From: Kentomonas sorsogonicus
Lineage: Eukaryota > Euglenozoa > Kinetoplastea > Trypanosomatida > Trypanosomatidae
Assembly: GCA_030347455.1 (NCBI GenBank)
Contig: JAQOSZ010000061.1
Location: 62,001 to 126,000, forward strand
Length of the DNA stretch: 64,000 bases
Reading direction: 5' to 3'
Under the pieces are notes generated by a model, which was not told the DNA's origin, did not search any database, and was given only the letters and a program-made list of their open reading frames with translations. A program made the position numbers and the translations under genes. Of the stretch, positions 23,370 through 34,324 are shown piece after piece (position 1 is the stretch's first letter; every line of letters begins with the position of its first letter).

Positions 23370-23901
23370 GTGAATGGGAGGGGGGGGGGAGAGAGAAGAG
23401 AGCCTGTTGATATATCTTCTTCTTTTTTTTTTCTTTGTAATCTAATGTTTAGCCTTTTTTTTTCTCTATTTGCAGCAGTACAGTACTTTTAAACTGCCTC
23501 TTCCTGTACAAAACGAAGCAGTTGTGTGTTTCGTATTTCTGTTTTTTTTTTTCTGTGTTTGTGGGTGTGCGTGGTGGAGGAGTGGAGCGTTCAAAAGGAA
23601 GAATAACAATTAAATACTTGCTTCATGTTGCCGAAGCAAGAATAACTAACAGAGAAATAATAATAAAGCAACAACAGCACACACCGTTATTATGGTAGAT
23701 GTCATAGAGATTGCAAGAAGCCATTGAAAAAAGGTAGAACAGAACAACTGCAAATTAAAAAAAAAAACAGAACAAAACCAAAAGTACTCAATTATCTCGG
23801 TAGAGGAAGCAGAGAAGCTACATCGCTCTCATTCCCTACGTCTCTCCTTCTTCACCTCCTCTCCCTACATCACACAGATACTCTATTCACCCTTGTGCGT
23901 C
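23370..23901. other. Intergenic region
   Basis: About 530 bases. Next to 23369 the coding strand is CT-rich (23376-23400 as purines on +). The rest is AT-rich with T and A homopolymers. No feature recognised. Confidence 0.5.
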
Positions 23902-24606
23902 TTATTCGCCGTCCACGTCGGCGGTGGGCACCACGTGCGCGTCGCCTGTGAGGCCACAGAACTCCCACTCGCTTCACATCCAACTTGCAGCGCGCACAGA
24001 TAAAGTCGCTCTTGCGCAGCCGCCGCTTCGGCGGCGTCTTGGGAGCCGCCCTCGCCTTGGACTTGGGCTTGGTTGCCGAGGCCGCCTCCTTTTTCGTGCT
24101 CTTTTTCTTTCCTGCCTTCTTCTTAGTGCCTGCCTCGCTGTCGTGGTCGGAGTCATCGCTGCTGCTGCTGTGCTGCTGCTGCTGCTGGAAACGGTGGCGA
24201 GATCACTGTCGCTCACCTCTTCCTCCTCTTTTTTGTTCTTCTTGTTCTTCTTCTCCTTGTCTGTCTCTGGCTTGGTTTTCTTCTGAGCTTTGCTGGACAG
24301 GGGAGGCGGTGGTGGTGGCGCCGCCGTCGCCTGCGCTCTTCTTTGCTCGCGCCCCTGTCGGGGCTGCTTTCTTGACGGGCGTTTTGGCTGCTCGCTTCGG
24401 CGGCGGCGGCGGCTTCCGACGAGTCACCTGCGACACTGCTGTTGTTTTCGATGCCGCCTTTGCTGCCGTCTTCTTCTTATTGGCTGCTGCCGTGCTTGCC
24501 GTGTCAGCAGTGCGTGCCTTCTCGTCCTCTGCCCCCGTTTTGGCAGCGGCGGCTAGTGTTTTTGAGCAGCCACAGCGACAGTGGTGAGCTTCTTCTTTGG
24601 TGGCAT
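23902..24606 (-). CDS. Small lysine/alanine-rich protein with C-terminal Cys motif
   Basis: About 230 codons from the ATG at 24606 (MPPKKKLTTVAVAAQK). The body is Lys/Ala/Thr/Pro-rich (for example KRAAKTPVKKAAPTGARAKK), then very Lys/Glu-rich, then a Ser run with SDDSDHDSE, then more Lys. It resembles histone H1-like or other basic nucleic-acid-binding proteins. The last 40 residues differ: DFICARCKLDVK continues as EWEFCGLTGDAHVV, giving C-x2-C-x10-C-x6-H, a possible small zinc site. The stop is at 23902 after TADVDGE. The frame changes about four times; the first is an A5 run near 24555 where A6 would keep the frame. Candidates include a linker-histone-like or kinetoplast DNA-binding basic protein. 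Function unknown. Confidence 0.55.
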
Positions 24607-25138
24607 TTTAATTTTCTCTTGTTTGTTTTGTTTTGTTTTTTTTTTTTTTTATATATACTTGCTTACTGTTTTGACGAAAACAGTGCAGCCCGTATATTTC
24701 GTTGGAAAACAACGATAACAACAGTGTTGGTAGCTGAGGTGTGCGAAAGGGGTGAGGGGTGGAATGATAGTGTCTGTACGTATTCTGCTTCACGGAGGAC
24801 ATGTTTTTTTTCTTTCTCCCTCTGTCCCTCTGTTGCTTGGTGCGACAGCGACACTCAGGAGGTCTCAGTTAGAGAGGACGTCTTCTCATCTCAGAGTTTC
24901 ATTCAAACGGCACTGTTTCTGTCAACAATGATGAAAGCCAAAAACAATCAAGCAAGCAAAAACATAAAAACAACAACAATGAAGTCAGCAAGTGGCAATG
25001 AAGCGGAGAAACGAAAACAAGATAAGCAAAAAGTGAGCAGAAGCAAGGTGCACAAAATCTAAGAAGAGAGAGAGAGAGAGTGAGTGAAAGTGAAACAGAT
25101 CACTCTGGATAAGCACATAAGAAGGGGGGGGGGGGGAA
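24607..25138. other. Intergenic region
   Basis: About 530 bases. It has a T run near 24636-24650, a coding-strand CT-rich patch at about 24733-24765, a (GA)n run at 25065-25083 and a G-only run at about 25126-25136. The open frame on + at 24442-25062 has no codon bias and is not called. Confidence 0.5.
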
Positions 25139-28100
25139 TCAGGGTTGCGGGTCGACGTGCTTTGAGGTAGCAGCGCCACTCCGCTGCTCGCGCTCCGCGC
25201 TCTCCGCCATTTCCTCCTCCTCCCTCTCCTTCTTGAGGTCGTCGACGAACTTTTGGCGCGTGAGTTTGCGGTCGCGGAGGCGCTTGGCGGCGGCGGCCGC
25301 GTCGCGCGCGAACTGGTCGACGCTCTCCCACACGCCCGTCTCGTCGCCCTCGGGGTCCTCGCCGTACCCCGCGAGCATCGCCGCCGTGTCGTCCCTCGCC
25401 TGCTGCAGCCGCACCGTCAGCGCCGCCGACGCGGCCACGTGCGCCGCCAGCGCCGCGCGCAGCAGCGGCGGCAGGCCGTCGTCTCCCGGCGCCGTCCTCC
25501 AACGCGGGCTGACCGGCGGCCGCCGCCGCCATCCCGGCGCAGCAGGCGTGCGCGCGGTCCCACCCCGGCAGGCGCCGCGCGTACCACGCCGCCTCGTCCG
25601 CCGCCGCCTCCGCGGCCACCTGCCGCGCGCGCTGCAGCACGAGGGTCACCTGCGCGACCTGCTGCCCGAGCTCCTGCAGCGGGGCGTCCGCGACGCGCCG
25701 GACGCAGCGGACGTCGTCGGTAAAGTCGAGGAGCTCCGGCGCCTCCTCCAGCAGCGAGAGCACGAGCGCCTCCATCATGGTCGTCTTGCCGTCGGCGCTC
25801 TTGACGTAGTTGAGCTGGCTGAGCGCGTCGAGGCGGAAGCCGGCGGCGTCGCCGTGCGCGGTGCCCCGGTTCACGTAGTTGCCCAGCGCCAGGATGCACC
25901 GCAGCACGCGCGCGAAGCGGCCGCCCTTGCTGGTCACCGCGCGCACCGCGGCCTCCGCGTCGCCCAGCCGCTCCTCCGCGGCGGCGATCATGTCGGGGAG
26001 GTCCGCGCAGGCGCACCACAGCTGCACCCGCTCGCGCGCGTCGCGCACCACCGTCCCGACCGTGAAGAGCGTCGTCTCGACCTCTGTCCACGCGACGCGC
26101 CCCGTCTTCTTCTCCACCGCGAGCGCCGCCACGTCCTCGGGGGCCGGCAGCGCGACCAGCAGCCGCTCGCGCCGCTCCGCCGGCAGCACCGCCGCGTCGC
26201 ACCGCACCAGCGCCGCGCACAGCTCCGCGGTCGGCACCCGCAGCCGCTTCAGCGAGATGGCGATGTTCTGCAGCCGCTGGCCGGTGAAGACGCAACTCTT
26301 CAGACCACCACCGCCACTGTTGCCGCTGCCACCGGAGGCGTCCGTTGTCTTGCCGGCGCTGTTGCTGTTGGCGGGTCGCCGCTTGGGCGGCCGGACGGCG
26401 AAGAGCGCCTGCAGAAACGGCGGGTTGACCACAACGGCCTCCGCCTCGGCGTCCGGCACGCTCCACACGCCGCTCGGCTTGCTCAGCTTCTTCCAGAAGA
26501 AGGACTTGAGCTTCGGCCCCGTCGGTGCCGGTCTCGCCGCTGCCGCAGTCGCCGCCCCCTGCGCTGCGGCACCCGAGGCTCCGGGTGGGGGAGGCGGCGG
26601 CGGGGGAGGTGGCGGCGGTGGCGGGGCTCCAGAGTTGATTCCCGGCGGTGGCGGAGGCGGCGGCGGCGGAGGAGGGGCGTTTGGGTTGACGCCTGGTGGG
26701 GGCGGCGGCGGCGGCAGCGATGGAGGAGGAGGAGGGGCGGCACCGGAGGGGGGCGGAGGCGGGGGTGGCAGCCCAGCCGGGGGCGCTCCGGGAGGGGGCG
26801 GCGGCGGCGGCAGTCCCGTTGGCGGCGGTGGGGGCGCCAGTGGCGCGGGAGCAGCAGCGCCGCCTGAGGAGGGGGGAGGCGGCGGCGGCGGCAGCGACGG
26901 CGGGGGCATCGGCATCGGCGAATCTCCCGCTGCTGCCATAGTGTCAAGCGGCGCGGCGCGCACCGGTGTAGCGGCGCTCTCATTCACCGTGGCGTCTCCC
27001 GCGTCGGCGATCGGCACGACCCTGCCGCCCACGACCCTCTCCAGCGCGCGGCCCGCCGCGTCGACCCTCAGCGGGACGCCGCCGCCGTACATGCGCTCCG
27101 GGGGCGGCGCCGCGACCGGCGGCAGCAGCGGCGCCGCGTCCACCCAGCGCACGTGCTGCGGCTCCGCCTCGGCGACGTCGTCCTCGTCGTCAAAGTGCCG
27201 CTCGTCCTCCTCGAGCCTTCGCAGGTTGGACGGCATGTAGAGCTTCGTCGCGCCCATCAGCGTCGCCCCGTCCTCCCAGTGCCGCCCGCGGCCGCCGCCG
27301 CCGCCGCCCCCGACAGACCCGCCCACCCGCGTCCCGTCGCTGCGGTAGTACACACCGCCGCCGCCGCCGCCGGGGGCGCTGCCGCTGCCGCCGTCGTCGC
27401 CTCCCGCGTCGTCGCCGCGCCGGCTCTGCCCCCGCGCGCCGCCACCGCCGCGCACGTACAGCAGCTCCTGCGTGCTCAGCCGCTCCATCACCTGCCGCCG
27501 CTGCGGCGACGCCTCCACGCGACTCGAGAGCTCGCGAATGTAGTTCTCGTCGGCCGCCCTTGTGGCCGCCGCCGCCGCCGCCGCCGCCGCTGGGAGACCG
27601 CCGGTGCCGATGCCGCCGCCGCCCTGCCCGTCGTCGTCGTCCCTGTCGCCGCTGGCAAAGTGCAGCTGGGCGTAGAAGTCGTCGGTGAGGTCGCTGCCGG
27701 CGGCGTAGTCCATGTCCTGCACCCGCACGCGGTGAATCGACTGCGGTACAAAGATGGTGCTAAAGGCGAGGCGGAAGAGGCGGCGCTTGCGCGCGCCGGC
27801 CGCAAAGGAGGCCGCGGAGCCCTGCGGAGTTAGGGGGCCGATGCTCCCGCGCTGCGACAGCGCCGCCGCGCCGCCGGCGTTCGTGCTACCGGCGAAGCTC
27901 ACGTCCCCCACCCAGCTGCTGTTGCTGAGGGCGAGGCTGCCGCCGCTGAGGGCGGGGGTCGGGAGGCTGCCGGGGCCGGGCAGCTGGTAGTCGAAGACGC
28001 TGATGGCGAAGTCGCCGAGAAGGCTCTCGTCCAGCGGCATGTACAGCTCCGCGCTCTCCGCGTCACCCTGCAGCCAGAGGGTCGGATCGCTGAAGAGCCG

Positions 28101-29114
28101 CACCCGCCCGCTCGCGTTTTCGCCTCCGCTGGCGTTGCCGTTGCCGCTGCTGCTGCTAGCGCGCTCCAGCTGCAGACCCAACTTGCGGCTGCGGAGACTC
28201 TCCATGTTGTGCAGCGAGATGCGGGTGAGGCGCAGCCGCTTCGGGTTCGGGATCGCCGGCACCTCAAAGAGCAGCTGGAAGTACTTGACGTAGCTCTCCT
28301 GCGAGGGCGCGAGCTGCCGGCTGCGCGGGACCCCCAGCTCGCGCTCCACGCACGCCAGCGTCGCCGCCCCGCCCATCGCCGGGAAGCCGCTGAAGATGAG
28401 GTAGCACGAGGCCAGCATCGCGGCGTAGTTGGGCTGCGGCACCGCCTCCGACTCCTCCAGGAAGGCGAATACCACCACGTGCCCGCCGTCGCCGGGCGAG
28501 GCGATCGTCGGAGACTCCGCGCCGGGCTAGCGGCGGCCAGCGGCCCACCGTCAGCGCCGCCGCCGCCACTATTGCCCAGCGCCGCGACTCTCCTCGCTGC
28601 CGCCTCCGTCGCCGCGGTGGAACTCTTCCCGCCCCCGCTCGCGTGGCTGGAGCTGCCCGCCGCCGCCGCCGCCGCGCCGGGCTACCGTGATGGTGAGGCT
28701 GACTCCGCGGGCTACCGGCGTCGGCCCCCGCCAGCGCCGCCGCCTCCGCCGCGCGCCGCTGCCGCCCCGCCTCGAGCCACTTGTGCACCGTGATGCACAC
28801 CTCCATCAACAGCGCAAAGTCCTCGACGGACTGTTTGGAGAAGTCGACCACCTGGCCCCGCGCGCAGCGGTCCAGCAGGTCGAGCCACAGCGGCGAGAAG
28901 TTGAAGAGCATGTAGCGGTCGCCCCACTCGCTGTCCAGGCGCGCCGCCGTCGCCTCCAGCGCCCGCGTCGTCGTGCGGCCGACGCGCAGCTGCCCGTCCA
29001 CCACCGCCGTGCTCCCGCACGGGACGTTCCAGATGTACAGCTGCGTGTCGTACAGCCGCCGCAGATCCGTCGGGCCGCCCCGAAGAGGTTGCGAAAACCC
29101 CGCAGCAAGTCCAT
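25139..29114 (-). CDS. Formin (FH1-FH2) with PTEN-like phosphatase/C2 N-terminus
   Basis: Actin nucleation and elongation factor. From the ATG at 29114 (MDLLRGFRNLFG) come a PTEN-like region (LYDTQLYIWN, DRYMLFNFSPLWLDLLD, later LAPSQESYVKYFQLLFEVP) and a C2-like beta domain (27.7-28.25 kb). A Gly/Asp-rich linker, FH1 polyproline blocks (about 26560-26930) and FH2 (about 25450-26540) follow. FH2 shows LKSFFWKKLSKPSGVW, FTGQRLQNIAISLKRL, RCILALGNYVNRGTAHGDAA and LNYVKSADGKTTMMEAL. A charged C-terminal helix (LTRQKFVDDLKKEREEEE) may be DAD- or WH2-like, unproven. Where PTEN has its HCxxGxxR loop this protein reads HVVVFAFLEESEAVPQ, so the phosphatase site is absent. PTEN-C2-FH1-FH2 order is known from plant class II formins and some protists. 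The frame changes about four times, near 29.08, 28.7, 28.5 and 25.45-25.5 kb; the first is a G4 run where G5 keeps the frame. Confidence 0.9.
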
Positions 29115-29701
29115 CCGTAGATCTATGTACGTATGTATGTATTATTACTATTGTTGTTGTTATGTTTTCTTTTGGAGAGCTTGTAGATTCTAAACTTAAA
29201 CGATTGGGTTCTGGGATTCTAGACTTGAAAAGCAAAAAAAGAAAGATGATGAGTAGAAATAATAAAGAAACTGTAAAGAGTAGTAATGAGAAACAACGAT
29301 AGTTTCCCCACCCTGTAGAGTGGGAAATACGTTGGGTGTATATGGTGGAGGGGGGGGGGGGGAGGAGAGGAAGCAGCAACAACCTATATATATGTTTTGA
29401 AAAGGGAGTGATAAAGAAAAAAAAAACGAAGGAGAGAGCGCGTAGAGGTAGACGAAGAAGGAAATTAAAAAAAAAAGATGTATGCTTCCCGATGAAATGA
29501 TAAAGAACTTGGTGCAATACATCCTGTCATCAAAGAAGAATGTAGTAATAAAAGGATTACCATTCCATTGTAATAAAAAAGAGCAGCAATCAAGTTGTGC
29601 GCACTATCATATATACATATATGAATTCATATGTTATGTGAAGCATCCGCACAATAGTTGGGCGAAGGGAAAGAAAAAAAAAAGAGAGATCACTTCATTC
29701 A
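29115..29701. other. Intergenic region
   Basis: About 590 AT-rich bases. A G-run with GA-rich flank at 29345-29372 and purine-rich + strand sequence to 29480 form the polypyrimidine region upstream of the formin. No gene recognised. Confidence 0.5.
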
Positions 29702-32700
29702 TCAAATGTTTCCGCGCTTCTTTCCCAACAGACCAAACTTGCCTTTTTTGGGCTCAGCGACCTTCACACCCGCGGCAGTCCCGCTACGAGTGTTGTTGTT
29801 GCGATTGACCCCCACACTGCTGCTGCTACCACTACTATTGTTCACCCCAGGGTGCCGTCGGGTGATAGCGACGACACAGGCACTGTTGCTGTTGCTGACG
29901 CCGCCTGCTGCTTTCCCCCCTCCTCTTCCCCACCGCTGCTACCGCTGCCACCGCTGCCGCGCTGCCGCCTCTAGCCTAAACGGGGCGTTGATGTCGGCGC
30001 AGGTGACGGTGTCGCCGTCCTCGGTACGCAGCAGCAGCACGCCGCGCGCGGCCTCCACCAGCCACTCGGGCTCGACCGCCGTGACGAGCACCATGTACTC
30101 CTTGCCCAGCAGCATGAGGTCGTTGTAGACGACGTACGGCGGCGTCTCAGCGCTCGCGCAGACGGCCGAGGTCGGGTGCAGGTGGCACAGCACGCCCGCG
30201 TTGAGCAGCGGCCGGTACTGGCTCCAGTTGTCCCCGCTGCGCTGCGCCGCCTGCAGGCAGAAGGAGCGCGCGAGGCAGTAGCGCACCCGCGCGGTGCCCT
30301 CGAGGCCGCAGGAGGTCAAGGGCAGCCGCAGCCGCTGCATGCGCTCCGCCAGCTGCGAGAAGACGTCCGCGGCGCGCTGCAGCGTGGGGTAGTGCAGGAA
30401 GTGGTCCGCCGCCCACACGCGCGTGCGGCCCGCGTCGACGAACTGCCGGAAGACGTTGAGCAGCGTCAGGTGGTCCGAGTCGGCGTCGTAGAAGCGCCCG
30501 TGGTGCTGCTGCGCCTCCTCCTCGCGGCCCTTGGGCGTCTCAAACAGCGCCTTGGGGTCCGCCGCGATGAGCGACACGATGCGCGCCGCCTCCACCGCGC
30601 AGCCGAGGCGCGCGCCGTCGACCAGCAGCTTCGCCAGCGGCGGCGCCACGGGGAACTCGAGGGCGAGGCGCCCGGCGGCCGTGATGGCGCCGTCGTCGTC
30701 GACGAGCCCGAGCACCCACAGACGCAGCATGCTGGTGCGCACGTTGGCGGCCGGCGGGGGGTCCATGAAGTCGAAGTCGGCGATGCGCGCGACGCCGATG
30801 CTCTTGAGCAGCAGCACCACGCTGTCGACGCTGCTGCGCTGGATCTCGGGGACGCTGCTGGGGAGCATCTCCCCCGCGTACTGCGCCTCCGTGTACAGGC
30901 GGTGGCAGACGCCCGCGGCGGTGCGGCCCGCGCGGCCCGCGCGCTGCCCGGCCTGCGCCTGCGAGACGGGGTAGCGCTGCAGCGTGTTCATGCCGATCTT
31001 GGGGCGGAAGACGTTGGTCTTCATGAAGCCGCAGTCGATCACGTGCCGCACGCCGTCGATGGTGAGGGAGGTCTCCGCGACGTTGGTGGCGACGACGCAC
31101 TTGCGCATCCCGGCCGGCGTCTCGTCCAGCACCCCGAAGGGCGCGTCGGCGGAGGCGGTGAGGCTCGCGGCCTCCGAGAGGCACGGCAGCACCACCAGCG
31201 ACGCGGCGCGCTCGGGGCTGAGGTCGGCCAGCCGCCGCCGGATCAGCTCGACGGTGCCGTGCACGTCGTCGCGGCCGGTCATGAAGACCAAAATGTCGTG
31301 CTTACCCTCCAGCGGCTCGTGCAGGTGCAGCTGGCACACGCGGAACACCGCCTCGGCGACGTAGTCCTCCACCGGCGCGGGGCTGAAGCGCGACACCACC
31401 TCGAAGGTGCGCCCCGCGATGAAGAAGGACGGGGCGTCGACAAAGTAGCGCGAGAACTTGCCCACGTCCATCGTGGCCGAGGTGACGATGAGCTTGAGGT
31501 CGCGCCGCCCCCCGCGGATGGCGCGCTTGAGAAGCCCCATGAGCACGTCCGTGTCGACGGAGCGCTCGTGCGCCTCGTCCAGCACGACGACGCTGTAGCG
31601 CCGCACGCACGGGTCCTTTGCGCACTCGCGCAGCAGCACGCCGTCCGTCATGAACTTTATTTGCGTCTCGGCGGTCGTCATGTCGTCGAGGTGGATGGCG
31701 TAGCCGACGGTTGTGCCCAGCGCGCAGCCCATCTCCTCGCTCACGCGCCGCGCGACGCCGATGGCCGCGAGCCGCCGCGGCTGCGTGCAGCCGATGACGA
31801 ACCCGCCGTCGGCGTAGCCGCGCTCGTAGAGGTACTGCACGAGCTGCGTCGTCTTGCCGCTGCCCGTCTCGCCCACCACCACCGTGATCGCGTTCTCGCC
31901 GATGACGCGCAGCAGCTCCTCCTTCACCGCCGCGATGGGGAGCCCGGCCTGCGTGGCGCGCAGCTCCGCCCGCCGCTCCGCCGCCGCCGCCGACGCCGCC
32001 GCCGCGCGCAGCCGCTCGTCCTCGCCGCGTATGTGCTCCGCGCGCTCCAGCCTCTGCCGCTGCCGCGCCTCCGCCTGCCGCCGCTGGCGCTGCGCCACCT
32101 CCTCGGCCACGTCCGCCCCGTCCCCCGGCGGCGCTGCGTCGTCCGCCTCGCCCTTTGCCGCGCTGTCGCCGCCGCCGGGGCGCTCGAGCCGTCGCGCGCT
32201 CGGCCCGCAGCCGCCGCTGGAGGGCCGCGACCTCGTCCTGCTCCTCCTCCTCCGCGCGCGCGTCGCCATCAGCCGGCACCGCGCCCCCGCCGCGCCTCCT
32301 GCCGGGGCCGCCACCGCCCCCGTCCCCCTGCAGGGCGGCCAGGTCGGAGTGCGTCGTGTCGGCGACGGCGGCGTTGGCGCGCTCGCGCTCCATCACGCGC
32401 CGCAGCTCCGCGAGCGCCGCGCTGCCGCGCAGGGCCGCCAGCGCCAGCGGGCTCCCGGGCACCGCGACGGGCACGATGATGTCCATCTCAGCGCCCGACT
32501 GCCACAGCGCCGCGATGGTGCCGGCGGCCCCCGCCCCTCCCGCGCCCGCCTTCCCCTCACCCTCCTCCTCGCCGCCATCGTCCTTCCCGCCCCGCCGCCG
32601 ATGATGGGGAAGTCGGCGCCGGAGGAGAAGAAGCGCGGCTGCGGCATTTGGCTGTCGACCTGCAGCTCCGTCTTGCGCGTGTCGTCGCGGTCGTCGCGGG

Positions 32701-33016
32701 CCCTGTCGTGGCCGCCGCGCCGGCGCTGGCGGTTGAGCCGCTCCCAGCGACGCTCCAGGTCCTCAGCCGCGCTGAGGCCGCCGCCCGGCCCGTCGTCGTC
32801 CTCGCCCCCGACGGACACCGCCGTGCCCTCGGTCGAGTCGCCGGCGCGCGCCTGCCCGCCCCGCTCCTCCGCCCGCAGCAGCAGCGCCAGGCGCTCCTTC
32901 ACGCTGAGGGGGGCGGCGGAGGCGGAGACGGAGACGTTTGCGATTGCGTCGTCCCCTGCGCTCTCCGACACCGCCGCGCGCGGTCGCTTTACGGCGATTG
33001 TGTGTGTGGTGCTCAT
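29702..33016 (-). CDS. DEAH-box splicing helicase, PRP16/DHX38 type
   Basis: ATP-dependent RNA helicase expected to remodel the spliceosome between the two splicing steps; in trypanosomes this chiefly serves trans-splicing. Motifs are I GETGSGKTTQL, Ia TQPRRLAA, II VVLDEAHERS, III SATMD, IV/V region CVVATNVAETSLTIDG and VI QRAGRAGRT. The C-terminal helicase-associated region has PKGREEEAQQHHG, LTSCGLEG, GVLCHLHPTSAV and LLGKEYMVLVTAV, which fit PRP16 better than PRP2, PRP22 or PRP43. The ATG at 33016 reads MSTTHTIAVKRPR. The N-terminus is charged, with RRWERLNRQRR and PQPRFFSSGADFPI. The frame changes near 32.58, 32.2 and 29.95 kb, and again before a plausible basic tail, PKKGKFGLLGKKRGNI, whose stop is at 29702. 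If the tail frame is wrong, the stop at 29939 applies. Confidence 0.85.
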
Positions 33017-33230
33017 AGTAATTAGAAAGAAAAAGGAAAGACGGATGGGGGGGGGGGGAGAAGATAAGGAAGATGGACGGGAAGCACACACAGAAAAAAA
33101 AAAGGAGCGCTGTACCTGGCTTCCGCGGTCTGGTTGATACGGCTATAAATCTATACGCTTACGTATTCTCAAGCGCTGAAATCTAAAAGTGTAAGAGTGG
33201 CTACTACGAGAGGCAGATAGATAGATAGAC

Positions 33231-33252
33231 AGAGAGAGAGAGAGAGAGAGAG
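33231..33252. repeat. (AG)n run, polypyrimidine on coding strand
   Basis: Eleven AG units, preceded by a GATA run at about 33216-33228. It reads as CT repeats on the transcribed sense strand, upstream of the PRP16-type gene. Confidence 0.9.
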
Positions 33253-33429
33253 ATAGAGAGAGGGGGGAAAGACACGAGTGCGTACCGAATGAAGTGTTGG
33301 ATCGGCGACATCTCTATGTATATGTGGGTGTACGTAGAATACCCAACGATAAGAAAAGAAAAGCCCCAAGGAGCTACCACACGTTTGAATTCATCAGTGC
33401 TGTGGTTTCACCGTATTGCGCACTTGAAA

Positions 33430-33432
<3 letters not shown>

Positions 33433-33485
<53 letters not shown>
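33433..33485. repeat. (AC)n microsatellite, the longest in the window
   Basis: About 26 uninterrupted AC units on the + strand (GT on the sense strand), in the spacer between the PRP16-type gene and transporter A. Confidence 0.95.
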
Positions 33486-33489
<4 letters not shown>

Positions 33490-34324
33490 ACACAAAACAG
33501 TCGCACAATCATAATACTCAATTCACGTGCTTTCATATTTCATGTGGTTGCACAAACTATAATTTGCGAATATGGAATAGTGTACAAGAGGATCTGTATC
33601 GTGACGAAATAGAGTGAGAGAGAGAGAGAGGAGAGAGAGAGAGAGGGAGGGAGAAAGAGAGAAAGAGGGAAAGGGAGAGACGAGCAACGGTGCGCAGTAG
33701 TAAAGTCGACTCCCCATTCTTGCTTTTGAGAAGAAGGCAAGTAAACAAAGGAAAGAAAAAAGGGCAACATGAGAGAAAAAAACACCTATGAAACAGAAGC
33801 GGAGATAGAGATTAAGAAATGAAAATTGAAGACATGGGGAAAAAATAGGAAAGAAATCCGGAGAAGTTAGCCATGCGAACAAATAGGTTCCCGGCTTGTC
33901 AACAATGGAAGCAATTCTGTTGTAAACGTAAAGTGTGTTGAGTTAATATGCTTATTACGGAAAAAAAAGAAAGAGAGTGAGAAAAAAAGCTGTTCTTTTA
34001 TTGTTAAAATAATACTCTATACGTTCTTATAAATGTATTGAGTACTTGACTGTGAGAGAGCGAGAGAGTGAAAGAGAGAGAGAATCGACATGAGTGGGCA
34101 GGTGATGGGTAGCAAGAACGAAACAAAAAAAATAAAAAAATAGTTTACCTTGGTTAAGAAGTAAAATCAACAGAGCTCATTGCGACATTTCAAACACGAA
34201 AGCAAGTAAGAGAGATAGAGAAGGAGGAAGAAGGTAGTAAGCAATACCATGCGTTCACGGGAAAGTTGCGTTCATTTTCTTTTCTCCTTTCGTCCTTTCC
34301 CTTTCCCACACGCGCGCGGCATCA

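Larger units (their letters stand above)
33017..34324. other. Intergenic region rich in simple repeats
   Basis: About 1.3 kb. A G-run at 33046-33057 with GA-rich flanks provides the polypyrimidine tract for the PRP16-type gene. (AG)n at 33231-33252, (AC)n at 33433-33485 and GA-rich runs at 33612-33680 and 34051-34082 follow. Frames across the AC repeat code only His/Thr runs and are rejected. No RNA gene recognised. Confidence 0.55.

Noticed and set aside
25059-25140. Extension of the formin frame into the GA-rich spacer
   Set aside because: The frame that reads to 25059 loses protein-like composition after about 25.5 kb, whereas the frame ending at 25139 has a clear charged helical C-terminus.
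33294-33617. Open frames with Thr/His runs across the AC repeat
   Set aside because: They are products of the dinucleotide repeat on the non-coding strand.
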